In this document: piece by piece, positions 42,573 through 53,224 of the stretch
Layout of the letters: every line of letters begins with the position of its first letter
Numbering within the stretch: the stretch's first letter is position 1
Source: Microbacterium sp. cf332
Lineage (GTDB): Bacteria > Actinomycetota > Actinomycetes > Actinomycetales > Microbacteriaceae
Direction: 5' to 3'
Assembly (NCBI RefSeq): GCF_900102175.1
Contig: NZ_FNKN01000002.1
Location: forward strand, 434,001-498,000
Length of the DNA stretch: 64,000 nucleotides
The notes under the pieces: generated by a model
The model's input: the letters and a program-made list of their open reading frames with translations, nothing else
What the model was told of the DNA's origin: nothing
Database searches by the model: none
Position numbers and translations under genes: made by a program

Positions 42573-43234
42573 CGGGCGGCTTTCGAGCGGGTGCCCCGCA
42601 GCCGGATGCCGCTGGGCAGCGGCCGACGGTGCGGCGCGGAGGGGTCGGATTCGGTGAGGAGGTTCGCGGCCGCTTGGCCGGCGATCACGAGCACGGCGTA
42701 GCCGCGACCGGCGAACTCCTGGGCGAGCCCCCACCAGGCACGGGGGTCGCCGCCGTGCCGGTCGGGGGAGACGAGGACGAGACCGTCGACGCCGGGTCGC
42801 AGGACCGCGAGCTCGAGCAGCATCCGGATGCGGTCGGTCGCGGGCACGTCGCCGATCGGCACGCGCGAGAAGGCGCGGAGGTCGTGCTCGTCGAGCCAGC
42901 GTCGGGCGGAGATCGGATCGGCGGGGCGGCCGGCGAACATCAGCTCCTCACCGACGATCCCGACGGTCGAGATGTTCGGAGGCGCATCGCTGACGTCCGG
43001 CGCGTCGATGAGCGCGGCCCTGCGACGCAGGCTGCGGGTGGCGCGGGCGCCGTCGAGGGTCACGGTGCCGGCGTCGGGCCGCATCCGCCCGCTCGCGATG
43101 AGACCGAGCACCGTCGGGCGCTGCTCGGTCTCGGCGATGGCGAGGGTGGCCCGACCCGACCGGAACGCGAGCGTCGTGGGCGGCAGCGCGAGGTCGCGCC
43201 GGCCCTTCGCGACCGCGCGCAGTTCGACCCGCAT
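42569..43234 (-). CDS. Degenerate ABC-transporter ATPase-like protein
   Basis: A 221-residue protein that follows the ABC ATPase fold in outline: a first strand VAKGRRDLALPPTTLAF, GLIASGRMRPDAGTVTLDG (the usual position after the P-loop) and DGLVLVSPDRHGGDPRAWW at the Walker B position. The P-loop GxxGxGKST is absent (SGRATLAIAETEQRPTVLGL) and no canonical signature LSGGQ is seen, so ATP hydrolysis is unlikely. It sits between tetR and the YhgE gene with overlapping stops and starts. It may be a regulatory or structural remnant of an ABC partner. ATG 43234. Confidence 0.65.
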   Translation of the reverse strand: MRVELRAVAKGRRDLALPPTTLAFRSGRATLAIAETEQRPTVLGLIASGRMRPDAGTVTLDGARATRSLRRRAALIDAPDVSDAPPNISTVGIVGEELMFAGRPADPISARRWLDEHDLRAFSRVPIGDVPATDRIRMLLELAVLRPGVDGLVLVSPDRHGGDPRAWWGLAQEFAGRGYAVLVIAGQAAANLLTESDPSAPHRRPLPSGIRLRGTRSKAAR

Positions 43235-43869
43235 CACGACGCCGCCACGACGTCGGGGTGGGCGGCGATGAGTGCGTCGGCCTCGCGCCACGAGAGTCCC
43301 GCGATCGAGAGCACGGCGCGGACGACGAGCGACCGCGCCTCGGGCGACGAGGCGTCGAGGCGCACGATGACCGTGCGCGCCGTCTCTTCGACGAGCCGGG
43401 CGAGCGTCGGCGCGGCGACGTCGGTGCGCAGGCTCTCCTCGTCCTGGCCGCGCCGGACGAGGTCCATGAGTGCCCGACGGAGGGGCGCGAGCGCCGCCGC
43501 GGAGTCTTCGACGTGGCGCTCGTCGAGCGCCACGGCCGCGGCGACCTGCACGTGGGATGCCTCGCCCCAGAGGCGCCCGGTGAGGCGGGCGAGGACGACG
43601 GGCGCCGGCTCGATCTCGAGCCGCAGGCCGGGATCGGTCGCGATGGCGTTGAATCGCTGCGCGCCGGACGCGACGAGTTCGCGGACCAGCGCGTCACGAT
43701 CGTCGAAGTGTCCGTACAGTGCGCGGCGGCTGAGGCCGGCGGCGCGGGCGATGGTGTCGACGGACGCGCTCGGGTCGAGGGCGAGCGTGCGCGCCGCGGC
43801 GGAGAGCAGTCCGGCGCGGTTGGCGGCGGCATCCTTCCGGGGACGACGGGGGGAGACGGTGTCGGTCAC
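43234..43869 (-). CDS. TetR-family transcriptional regulator
   Basis: A 211-residue TetR protein. Helix-turn-helix: LLSAAARTLALDPSASVDTIARAAGLSRRALYGHFDDRDAL (N-terminal 55 residues). GTG 43869 (MTDTVSPRRPRK) is preferred; a TTG at 43884 adds five residues. Its stop and the ATG of the ABC-like gene overlap. An inverted repeat at 43888-43903, just upstream of the start, is a likely autoregulatory operator, so this regulator probably controls the exporter operon. Confidence 0.88.
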   Translation of the reverse strand: MTDTVSPRRPRKDAAANRAGLLSAAARTLALDPSASVDTIARAAGLSRRALYGHFDDRDALVRELVASGAQRFNAIATDPGLRLEIEPAPVVLARLTGRLWGEASHVQVAAAVALDERHVEDSAAALAPLRRALMDLVRRGQDEESLRTDVAAPTLARLVEETARTVIVRLDASSPEARSLVVRAVLSIAGLSWREADALIAAHPDVVAAS

Positions 43870-43887
43870 CCGTCGATGATACAAAGC

Positions 43888-43903
43888 TGCACACTGGTGT
43901 GCA
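43888..43903. promoter_or_regulatory. Putative TetR operator upstream of the exporter operon
   Basis: TGCACAC-TG-GTGTGCA, 7-bp arms with a 2-bp centre, immediately before the start of the tetR-type gene (reading on the minus strand). Confidence 0.6.
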
Positions 43904-43943
43904 AGTTAGTTCGACCGATCTGAGCCGGGGCTGAGACGAATGA

Positions 43944-43993
43944 TTGGAAAACAGACCGCCACCCCCTAGGCTGTCCATTTGTAAGTACAAAGT
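43944..43993 (+). promoter_or_regulatory. Promoter and operator of the inositol operon
   Basis: A -35-like TTGGAA (43944-43949) and -10-like TAGGCT (43967-43972) are 17 bp apart. Just downstream lies the inverted repeat TTTGTA-AG-TACAAA (43978-43991), where a bound repressor would block transcription start. Its right half, within TGTAAGTACAAAGT (43980-43993), matches 11 of 14 bases of a site upstream of the GntR gene (54032-54045). Confidence 0.5.
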
Positions 43994-44055
43994 ATGGAGC
44001 CGGGCCCGTGCTCGTCGCCCGCTCCGTCCTTCCGATCGAAGAGGATCGCCCTGAC

Positions 44056-45027
44056 ATGAGCTCCCCCGCAGTCACCGCACCGCTCGACGTCCTCGCCATC
44101 GGCCGAGCGGGTGTCGATCTGTATCCGCTTCAGGACGCGACGGCCTTGGAGGACGTCGCCACATTCGGTAAATACCTCGGCGGGTCCGCGGCCAACGTCG
44201 CCGTCGCCGCGGCGCGGTACGGCCGGAGCGCCGCTCTGATCACCCGCACCGGCGCCGACCCCTTCGGCCGCTATGTGCGTCGCGAGCTGCTGCGACTCGG
44301 CGTGTCCGATCGCTTCGTCGACGTCGTCCCGCAGCTGAACACCCCGGTGACGTTCTGCGAGATCTTCCCGCCCGACCACTTCCCCCTCTACTTCTACCGT
44401 GAGCCGATCGCGCCCGATCTCGTGGTCGAGCCCGGCGATGTCGACCTCGACGCGGTGCGCGACGCGCGCCTCTTCTGGTCCACCGTCACCGGCCTCAGCC
44501 GCGAGCCGAGTCGCGCCGCCCACTTCGCCGCCTGGCGGGCTCGCGAGCGGAGCCCGCTGACGGTCCTCGACCTCGACTACCGGCCCATGTTCTGGGAGGG
44601 AGCCGAGGCGGCCCGAGCCCAGGTCGCGCTCGCGCTCGAACACGTGACGGTCGCGGTCGGCAACCGCGAGGAGTGCGAGATCGCCGTCGGCGAGACCGAC
44701 CCCGACCGCGCGGCCGACGCTCTTCTCGAGCGCGGCGTCCAGGTGGCGATCGTGAAGCAGGGACCCCGCGGTGTCATCGCCAAGACCCGCGACCAGCGGG
44801 TCGAGGTCGCGCCGTTCGCCGTCGACGTCGTCAACGGGCTCGGTGCCGGCGACGCGTTCGGCGGCGCCCTCTGCCACGGTCTGCTCGCGGGCTGGGATCT
44901 GGAGCAGACCATGAGATGGGCGAATGCGGCCGGCGCGATCGTCGCCGGCAAGCGGGAGTGCTCGACGGCGATGCCCGACGCGGCCGAGGTCGAGCGGCTC
45001 ATGGATGAGGCGGCGGCGCGTGTTTGA
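44056..45027 (+). CDS. iolC: 5-dehydro-2-deoxygluconokinase
   Basis: A 323-residue PfkB-family sugar kinase. It phosphorylates 5-dehydro-2-deoxy-D-gluconate in myo-inositol breakdown. Motifs: KYLGGSAANVAVAAARYG (PfkB signature 1), TVLDLDYRPMFW (typical of IolC), and VVNGLGAGDAFGGALCHGLL with the catalytic Asp. ATG 44056 (MSSPAVTAPLDVL). First gene of the inositol operon; the next gene overlaps its 3' end by 8 nt. Confidence 0.94.
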   Translation: MSSPAVTAPLDVLAIGRAGVDLYPLQDATALEDVATFGKYLGGSAANVAVAAARYGRSAALITRTGADPFGRYVRRELLRLGVSDRFVDVVPQLNTPVTFCEIFPPDHFPLYFYREPIAPDLVVEPGDVDLDAVRDARLFWSTVTGLSREPSRAAHFAAWRARERSPLTVLDLDYRPMFWEGAEAARAQVALALEHVTVAVGNREECEIAVGETDPDRAADALLERGVQVAIVKQGPRGVIAKTRDQRVEVAPFAVDVVNGLGAGDAFGGALCHGLLAGWDLEQTMRWANAAGAIVAGKRECSTAMPDAAEVERLMDEAAARV

Positions 45028-45913
45028 TCTCGACGAACTGCGCCGCATCCGCGCCGAGGAACCCGATCGCGTCGCCCAGGCGATGCGCACGCGTTCGCGG
45101 CGCTCGCTGCTCGACGGCGACGGGCGGCTGTTCATCGTCGCCGCGGACCACCCCGCGCGCGGTGCGCTCGGTGTCGGAGCGCGGAAGACGGCGATGGCGA
45201 GCCGGGTCGAGCTGCTCGAACGTCTCGTCGTCGCACTGCGGCGCCCCGGCGTCGACGGCGTGCTCGGCACTCCCGACATCATCGAGGACCTGGCCCTGCT
45301 CGGGGCGCTCGACGACAAGGTCGTCGTCGGGTCGATGAACCGGGGTGGGCTGCAGGGCGCCGCCTTCGAGATGGACGACCGCTTCACGGCCTACGACGTG
45401 CCGGGACTCGCGCGCGACGGCATCGATCTCGGCAAGCTCCTCGTTCGCATCAACCTCGACGACCCGGGCACGGCGCCGACGCTCGAGGCGAGCGCCGCCG
45501 CGGTGACCGCGTCCGCGCAGGCGCGGATCCCGATCATGCTCGAGCCGTTCATGAGCTTCCGCGATGGCGGCCGGGTCTGCAGCGATCTGACGGCCGACGC
45601 GGTCATCAAATCGGTCGCCATCGCCACCGGCCTGGGGAACACCTCGGCTTACAGCTGGCTCAAGCTGCCCGTCGTCGCCGAGATGGAACGGGTCGCCGAG
45701 GCATCCACTCTGCCGACCCTCCTGCTGGGGGGCGACCCGTCCACGGGTCCGGACGAGACGTTCGCCTCGTGGCAGGACGCCCTCGCCCTGCCCGGGATGC
45801 GGGGGCTCGTGGTCGGACGCACGCTGCTCTACCCCGACGACGACGACGTCTCCGCAGCCGTCGACATCGCCGCCGGCCTCGTCCACGCGGGCGCCATCGC
45901 CCGGCACCCGTGA
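45020..45913 (+). CDS. Class I aldolase-like (beta/alpha)8 protein of the inositol operon (Cgl0158 family)
   Basis: A 297-residue protein. Visible blocks: LFIVAADHPARGALGVG, LGTPDIIEDLALLG, KVVVGSMNRGGLQGA, KLLVRINLDDPGT and LPTLLLGGDPSTGPDETF. This is the DeoC/LacD-like family found in actinobacterial inositol loci (Cgl0158). It probably takes the IolJ step, cleaving 6-phospho-5-dehydro-2-deoxygluconate to dihydroxyacetone phosphate and malonate semialdehyde; this is inferred from context. GTG 45020 overlaps iolC by 8 nt. Confidence 0.85.
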   Translation: MFDLDELRRIRAEEPDRVAQAMRTRSRRSLLDGDGRLFIVAADHPARGALGVGARKTAMASRVELLERLVVALRRPGVDGVLGTPDIIEDLALLGALDDKVVVGSMNRGGLQGAAFEMDDRFTAYDVPGLARDGIDLGKLLVRINLDDPGTAPTLEASAAAVTASAQARIPIMLEPFMSFRDGGRVCSDLTADAVIKSVAIATGLGNTSAYSWLKLPVVAEMERVAEASTLPTLLLGGDPSTGPDETFASWQDALALPGMRGLVVGRTLLYPDDDDVSAAVDIAAGLVHAGAIARHP

Positions 45914-45932
45914 AAGACCCCCAGGAGAGACC

Positions 45933-47468
45933 ATGACGACCACGACCGAGCCGGCGGGCACCGCCACCGAGGCCGACACCCTGCCCGTCATCCCGCATTG
46001 GATCGCCGGGGCTGCCGTCACCGGGTCGTCGACGCGGTTCGGCGACGTCTTCGATCCCGCGCGCGGCATCGTCACGAAGAAGGTCGTGCTGGCCGACGAC
46101 GCCGACGTCGAGGCGGCGGTCGCAGCGGCGAAGGCCGCCTATCCAGCGTGGCGCGACCTGTCGCTGGCCCGCAGGCAGGCGATCATGTTCCGCTTCCGCG
46201 ACCTGCTCGACTCCCGCAAGGGCGAGCTCGCCGAGATCATCACCGCCGAGCACGGCAAGGTGCTGTCGGACGCGCTGGGCGAGATCAGCCGCGGCCAGGA
46301 GGTCGTCGAGTTCGCCACCGGTCTCGCGCACCACCTCAAGGGGGAGTTCTCGGAGAACGTGTCGACGGGCGTCGACGTCTACTCGCTGCGCCAGCCGCTC
46401 GGCGTCGTCGGCATCATCTCGCCGTTCAACTTCCCGGCGATGGTGCCGATGTGGTTCTTCCCGATCGCCATCGCAGCCGGGAACACCGTCGTCCTCAAGC
46501 CGAGCGAGAAGGATCCGTCGGCGGCGGTGTGGATCGCCGAGCTCTTCGCGGAGGCCGGACTGCCGGACGGGGTATTCACCGTGCTGCACGGCGATAAGGT
46601 CGCGGTCGACGGCCTGCTCGAGCACCCCGACGTGCGCTCCATCTCGTTCGTCGGCTCGACGCCGATCGCGCAGTACATCTACGAGACCGCGGCGAAGCAC
46701 GGCAAGCGGGTGCAGGCCCTCGGCGGTGCGAAGAATCACATGCTCGTGCTGCCCGACGCCGATCTCGACCTCGTCGCGGACTCGGCCGTCAACGCCGGCT
46801 TCGGGTCGGCCGGGGAGCGGTGCATGGCGATCTCGGTCGTGGTCGCCGTGGAGCCCGTCGCCGACGCCCTCATCGCCCGGGTGGCGCAGCGCATCGCCGG
46901 ACTCACCGTCGGCGACGGCCGCCGCTCGTGCGACATGGGGCCGCTGGTGACGAAGCAGCACCGCGACAAGGTCGCGTCGTACATCGACGTCGCCGTCGCC
47001 GACGGCGCGGATGTCGTGGTCGACGGCCGCGACGTGCGGCCCGACGGCGATGCGAACGGGTTCTGGCTCGGCCCGACTCTGATCGACCGGGTGCCGACCT
47101 CGTCGCGCGTCTACACCGAGGAGATCTTCGGTCCCGTGCTCTCGGTCGTGCGCGTCGCGTCGTACGACGAGGGGGTCGCCCTCATCAACGGGGGCGAGTT
47201 CGGCAACGGCACCGCGATCTTCACCAACGACGGCGGCGCGGCGCGGCGGTTCCAGAACGAGGTGCAGGTCGGCATGATCGGTATCAACGTGCCGATCCCG
47301 GTGCCGGTCGCGACCTTCTCGTTCGGCGGTTGGGGTCAGTCGCTGTTCGGCGACACGAAGGCGCACGGAGCCGAGGGCGTGAAGTTCTTCACGCAGCAGA
47401 AGGCCGTCACCGCGCGCTGGCTCGACCCCAGCCACGGCGGCGTCGACCTGGGCTTCCCCCAGAACTGA
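45933..47468 (+). CDS. mmsA: Methylmalonate-semialdehyde dehydrogenase (CoA-acylating)
   Basis: A 511-residue aldehyde dehydrogenase of the MmsA/IolA type. It converts malonate semialdehyde (inositol path) or methylmalonate semialdehyde (valine path) to acetyl- or propionyl-CoA with NAD+. Evidence: GVVGIISPFNFPAMVPMWF, KPSEKDPS, LGGAKNHMLVLPDAD, and the catalytic Cys in FGSAGERCMAIS, which is the MmsA form. ATG 45933 after an AGGAGA ribosome site. In this operon it is expected to act as IolA. Confidence 0.94.
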   Translation: MTTTTEPAGTATEADTLPVIPHWIAGAAVTGSSTRFGDVFDPARGIVTKKVVLADDADVEAAVAAAKAAYPAWRDLSLARRQAIMFRFRDLLDSRKGELAEIITAEHGKVLSDALGEISRGQEVVEFATGLAHHLKGEFSENVSTGVDVYSLRQPLGVVGIISPFNFPAMVPMWFFPIAIAAGNTVVLKPSEKDPSAAVWIAELFAEAGLPDGVFTVLHGDKVAVDGLLEHPDVRSISFVGSTPIAQYIYETAAKHGKRVQALGGAKNHMLVLPDADLDLVADSAVNAGFGSAGERCMAISVVVAVEPVADALIARVAQRIAGLTVGDGRRSCDMGPLVTKQHRDKVASYIDVAVADGADVVVDGRDVRPDGDANGFWLGPTLIDRVPTSSRVYTEEIFGPVLSVVRVASYDEGVALINGGEFGNGTAIFTNDGGAARRFQNEVQVGMIGINVPIPVPVATFSFGGWGQSLFGDTKAHGAEGVKFFTQQKAVTARWLDPSHGGVDLGFPQN

Positions 47469-47488
47469 CCGACGAGGACCCCGGCGAC

Positions 47489-48372
47489 ATGACCACGAAC
47501 ACCTGGCTGTTCCCCCGCGGCACGCTCGCCGACGGGCCGTGGCTGAGCGTCGTCGACGATGCCCTCCCCGGATGGACGCACACCGGGCTCCGGGTCGCGG
47601 AGCTCGACGGCGACGTCGTCCTGCCGGCCGGCGCGGTCGAGCGGATGGTGGTGCCGCTGGCGGGATCGTTCACCGTCAGCGCGGGGGCCGACCGGTGGGA
47701 GCTGTCGGGACGGGCCTCGGTCTTCGACGGTCCCACCGACGCCTGCTACGTCGGTGTCGACACGGCGGTCCGCATCGAGGGGATCGGGCGCGTGGCGGTC
47801 GCCGAGGCTCCCGCCACCGCATCCCTGCCGGGCGCGTACCTGGGCCGCGACGAGGTGCCCGTCGAGATCCGCGGCGCCGGCCGCTCGACGCGTCAGGTGC
47901 ACAACTTCGGCGTGCCGGGGGCCCTCGCCGCGCAGAAGCTCATCGTCTGCGAGGTCATCACGCCCGCCGAGAACTGGTCGTCGTACCCGCCGCACAAGCA
48001 CGACGCGCAGACGCCGCATGAGAGCGAGCTCGAGGAGATCTACTACTTCGAGTCCGCCGCAGCACGGGGTGCCGACGCCCCGCGCGGGGTGCGTCCGTTC
48101 GGGATGTTCGCGGCCTACGCGTCGGACGACCGGCCGATCGACACGGCGGCGCGCGTGCAGACGGGCGACATCGCCCTCGTGCCGTACGGCTACCACGGCC
48201 CGGCCGTGGCCGCCCCCGGCTACGACCTCTACTACCTCAACGTCATGGCGGGTCCGGGGGTCGAACGCGCCTGGCGCATCACCGACGACCCCGCGCACGG
48301 TTGGGTCCGCTCGTCGTGGGACGACCAGCGCCCCGACAGCCGCCTGCCCTTCTCGGCCCAGGAGACCCACGC

Positions 48373-48376
<4 letters not shown>
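47489..48376 (+). CDS. iolB: 5-deoxy-glucuronate isomerase
   Basis: A 295-residue bicupin. It isomerises 5-deoxy-glucuronate to 5-dehydro-2-deoxygluconate. IolB hallmarks: RQVHNFGVPG, LIVCEVITPAENWSSYPPHKHD with metal ligands, ELEEIYYFE, and LVPYGYHGPAVAAPGYDLYYLNVMAG. ATG 47489. The stop overlaps the iolD start (ATGA). Confidence 0.95.
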
Positions 48377-50307
<1,931 letters not shown>

Positions 50308-50316
50308 GCCGGGCGG

Positions 50317-50349
50317 CAGAGCCGGACCCTCGCGGGGGGCCCGGCTCTG
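50317..50349. terminator. Bidirectional hairpin between iolD and the GH2 gene
   Basis: CAGAGCCGG (50317-50325) pairs with CCGGCTCTG (50341-50349), with an inner CCC/GGG pairing. It ends 8 nt before the stop of the convergent minus-strand glycosidase, so it can serve both transcripts. Confidence 0.7.
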
Positions 50350-50356
50350 TGCGGGC

Positions 50357-52174
50357 TCAGGGCTTCGAGCGCGACTCGCCGGAGATGATCGACCGGAGCA
50401 CCTCGATGGGGAGCTTCGGCACCCGGTTCTCGAAGGCGAGGCCGTTCGCCTCCTGCATCGTGTCGGTGATCTGGGTGTAGCAGAAGCCGGCGAGCACGGT
50501 GCTGTCGAGCAGGGCGCCGAAGAGTCCCCGCAGGTGGGTCTCGAGCTCCTCCGTCGTCGCACTCGTCGAGTAGCCCCACGCCGGCTCCGAGGTCGTCGAC
50601 TCGTATTTGATGCCGCCGAACTCGCTCACCATGACGGGGACCTCCGCCGTGTCGGCCTCGCCTTCGGCCATCATCATCCGGTGCGAGGGGCCGTAGCCCG
50701 AGAAGAGCGCCGCGAGCGCCGCCCGGTCGGCGTAGCGCCGAGCGAAGGTCTCGGGGTCGCCGTCGTAGTCGTGGACGGTGAGGATGTCGGACCGCGTGTG
50801 CTCCCACCCGTCGTTCGAGACCACGGGGCGCGACGGGTCGAGCGCCCGGGTGAGGTCGGCGATCCCGCGGGAGAATGCGCGCTGGGGGGCGTCCGTCAGG
50901 ATGTCGCGCACGCCCCAGCTCTCGTTGAGGGGCACCCACGTCACGATCGACGGATGCGAGCGGTCGCGTCGCACGAGCTCGACCCACTCGCGCGTGAGGT
51001 CGGTCATCGCGCTGACCGTGAACTCGTAGGCGGCCGGGGCCTCGCCCCACAGCAGCAGACCCAGTCGGTCGGCCCAGTACAGGAAGCGGGGATCCTCCGC
51101 CTTCTGGTGGATGCGGGCCGCGTTGAAGCCCATGTCCTTGATGAGCTGCACCTCCGCGCGCAGCGCGTCGGCGCTGGGCGCGGCCAGGTGAGACTCGGGC
51201 CAGAAGCCCTGCTCGAGCACCGACCGGACGAAGTACGGGCGGTCGTTCAGCAGGAATCGACCGGCGGCCGTGCCGACGGTGCGGAGGCCGAGGTACGACG
51301 CGACGGTGTCCACCGAGGCCCCGTCGGTCACGGTCACGACGGCGTCGAGCAGGCGGGGGTTCTCGGGGGTCCAGGTCAGGTTCTCGTAGTGCTGCCCGTT
51401 GCGCTGGTCACGCAGGGGGATGTCGATGATGGGCGCGCCCGATGCGGGCCACACCGCGGACACCTGCCCGAGCGGCGTGCCCGCGTAGCTCACCCGGACG
51501 TCGATGCGGGCGTCGTCGCCGAGCGGCCGATTGCACAGGAGCTCGAGCACGACGCTGTCGGTGCCGCGCGTCGTGCGCCATGCGAGCTCGGTGATGTGGG
51601 TCGCGGGCACCTGCTCGATCCAGACCGGCTGCCAGATGCCGGTCGTGCGGTGGTACCAGATCGAGTGCGGTTCGCGGAGCCACTCCTGCTTGCCGCGCGG
51701 CTGGCCGATGTCGAGAGGGCGGTCGATCGCGCGGACCACGACGAGGTCGCCGCCGCCGTCCGCGAGGTGGTCGGTGATGTCGGCGGTGAAGGGCGAGTGG
51801 CCGCCGGCATGGCTGGCGACCGCGCTGCCGTTGACCCACACGGTCGCCTCGTAGTCGACGGCCCCGAAGTGGAGGAGGACGCGCGCGTCGGCCTCGTCGC
51901 GTGCGACCTCGGCGGCGGACAGCTCACGCGCGTACCAGACCACGGGGTGGTACGACGTGTCGCCGATGCCGGACAGCGGCGACTCGGGCGGATAGGGCAC
52001 GACGATGCGCCGCACGAAGTCGCCGGTGCGGAACCATCCCTCGCGGCCGCCCACCTCGTCGTCGTCGTAGGCGAAGCGCCATTCCCCGTCGAGACTGCGC
52101 CAGTCCTCGCGGCGCAGCTGCGGACGGGGATACGTGCCCGCGAGGTCGGATGCGGGCGCTGTCAGTGATTCCAT
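50357..52174 (-). CDS. Glycoside hydrolase family 2 (beta-galactosidase/beta-glucuronidase-like)
   Basis: A 605-residue cytoplasmic GH2 enzyme. Three domains are visible: a jelly-roll sugar-binding domain (YHPVVWYARELS, HFGAVDYEATVWVNG), an Ig-like domain, and a TIM barrel with the general acid Glu in TWVPLNESWG (near residue 416) and the nucleophile Glu in PVMVSEFGGIKYE. GH2 includes beta-galactosidases, beta-glucuronidases and beta-mannosidases; specificity cannot be decided. No signal peptide. ATG 52174 (MESLTAP); an ATG at 52183 is also possible. A LacI operator-like palindrome lies directly upstream, and the lacI gene follows it on the same strand. Confidence 0.9.
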   Translation of the reverse strand: MESLTAPASDLAGTYPRPQLRREDWRSLDGEWRFAYDDDEVGGREGWFRTGDFVRRIVVPYPPESPLSGIGDTSYHPVVWYARELSAAEVARDEADARVLLHFGAVDYEATVWVNGSAVASHAGGHSPFTADITDHLADGGGDLVVVRAIDRPLDIGQPRGKQEWLREPHSIWYHRTTGIWQPVWIEQVPATHITELAWRTTRGTDSVVLELLCNRPLGDDARIDVRVSYAGTPLGQVSAVWPASGAPIIDIPLRDQRNGQHYENLTWTPENPRLLDAVVTVTDGASVDTVASYLGLRTVGTAAGRFLLNDRPYFVRSVLEQGFWPESHLAAPSADALRAEVQLIKDMGFNAARIHQKAEDPRFLYWADRLGLLLWGEAPAAYEFTVSAMTDLTREWVELVRRDRSHPSIVTWVPLNESWGVRDILTDAPQRAFSRGIADLTRALDPSRPVVSNDGWEHTRSDILTVHDYDGDPETFARRYADRAALAALFSGYGPSHRMMMAEGEADTAEVPVMVSEFGGIKYESTTSEPAWGYSTSATTEELETHLRGLFGALLDSTVLAGFCYTQITDTMQEANGLAFENRVPKLPIEVLRSIISGESRSKP

Positions 52175-52195
52175 GCGGAACACTGTGGCCTAGTT

Positions 52196-52211
52196 TTTCC
52201 AGCGCTGCAAA
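52196..52211. promoter_or_regulatory. Putative LacI operator before the GH2 gene
   Basis: TTTCCAGCGCTGCAAA: symmetrical except for one pair, with central CG as in LacI-family sites. It lies 22 nt upstream of the GH2 start and directly after the lacI stop codon region. Confidence 0.6.
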
Positions 52212-53216
52212 TTAGCTTGCGGTGCTGCCGCGGACCACGAGGTCGAATCCGACGACCTCGTGGCGACCGGGCTCGTCGGCGCCCTCCATGCGCTCGCGCA
52301 GCATGCGGAACGCCGTGCGCGTCAGCGCCGACTTGTCGGGCCTCACGGTCGTCAGGCCCGGGCTCGTGAACTGCGACATGAGGATGTCGTCCCAGCCGAC
52401 CACGCCGACGTCGTCGGGCACCCGGCGCCCCGTCCGCGCCAGCGCCTTCATCGCACCGATCGCCGCGAGGTCGTCGAAGCATACGAGCCCGTCGAACCGG
52501 AGCCCGGCCTCGAGCGCGTCGACGACGGCCGCCTCCGCGGCGAAGGCGCCGAACCCGGCCATGGGGATGAGCAGATCATCGCTGCGATCGACCCCGTGCT
52601 CGTCGAGCGCCGAGAGGTAGCCGCGCGCGCGCAGGCCGGCCGTGGCGTGGCCTCCAGCCGGCGCATGACCCAGGAAGGCGATGCGGCTCCGACCCGAGTG
52701 CAGCAGGTGGAAGGTCGCCGCACGCGCGGCGGCGATGTTGTCGACCATGACGTGGTCGACGGTCGGCGGGGGAGCGATCTCCCCCAGCAGCACCAGGGGA
52801 GTCGACCCGCGCAGCTGCTCGATGGCGTCGGCGTCGAGCGCCGTGGGCTGGAAGACGAGGCCGTCGATCAGCCCCTGCTCGCGGCCGCGCAGCACGGCGC
52901 GCTCGTCGTCGAGGCCGCCCGCGGTCTGCTCGATCAGCAGGCGATAGTCGAAGCCTCCGATCTCGGTCGAGACGAGAGCGGCCAGTTCGGCGAAGTACGG
53001 GGTCTCGATCGCCGGGAGGGCGAACGCGATCATGCCCGTCCTGCCGGTCGCGAGACGCCGCGCGATGCTGTGCGGCACGTATCCGAGCTCGTCGATCGCC
53101 GCCTGCACCCGCGCGCGCGTCGAGGGCCGGACGTGCTGGTAGTCGCGCACGACGTTCGAGACCGTCTTGATCGAGACGCCGGCGAGTGCCGCCACGTCCT
53201 GGAGAGTCGCCGACAC
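52212..53216 (-). CDS. LacI-family transcriptional regulator
   Basis: A 334-residue LacI protein. Headpiece: TLQDVAALAGVSIKTVSNVVRDYQHVRPSTRARV (residues 4-37), hinge around ELGYVPHSIARRLATGRTG. The ligand domain ends with VGVVGWDDILMSQFTSPGLTTV. GTG start at 53216. It is on the same strand as the GH2 gene and 8 nt after the GntR gene, so both regulators may share a transcript. It probably represses the GH2 gene through the palindrome at 52196-52211. Confidence 0.93.
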   Translation of the reverse strand: MSATLQDVAALAGVSIKTVSNVVRDYQHVRPSTRARVQAAIDELGYVPHSIARRLATGRTGMIAFALPAIETPYFAELAALVSTEIGGFDYRLLIEQTAGGLDDERAVLRGREQGLIDGLVFQPTALDADAIEQLRGSTPLVLLGEIAPPPTVDHVMVDNIAAARAATFHLLHSGRSRIAFLGHAPAGGHATAGLRARGYLSALDEHGVDRSDDLLIPMAGFGAFAAEAAVVDALEAGLRFDGLVCFDDLAAIGAMKALARTGRRVPDDVGVVGWDDILMSQFTSPGLTTVRPDKSALTRTAFRMLRERMEGADEPGRHEVVGFDLVVRGSTAS

Positions 53217-53224
53217 GGGGGGCC

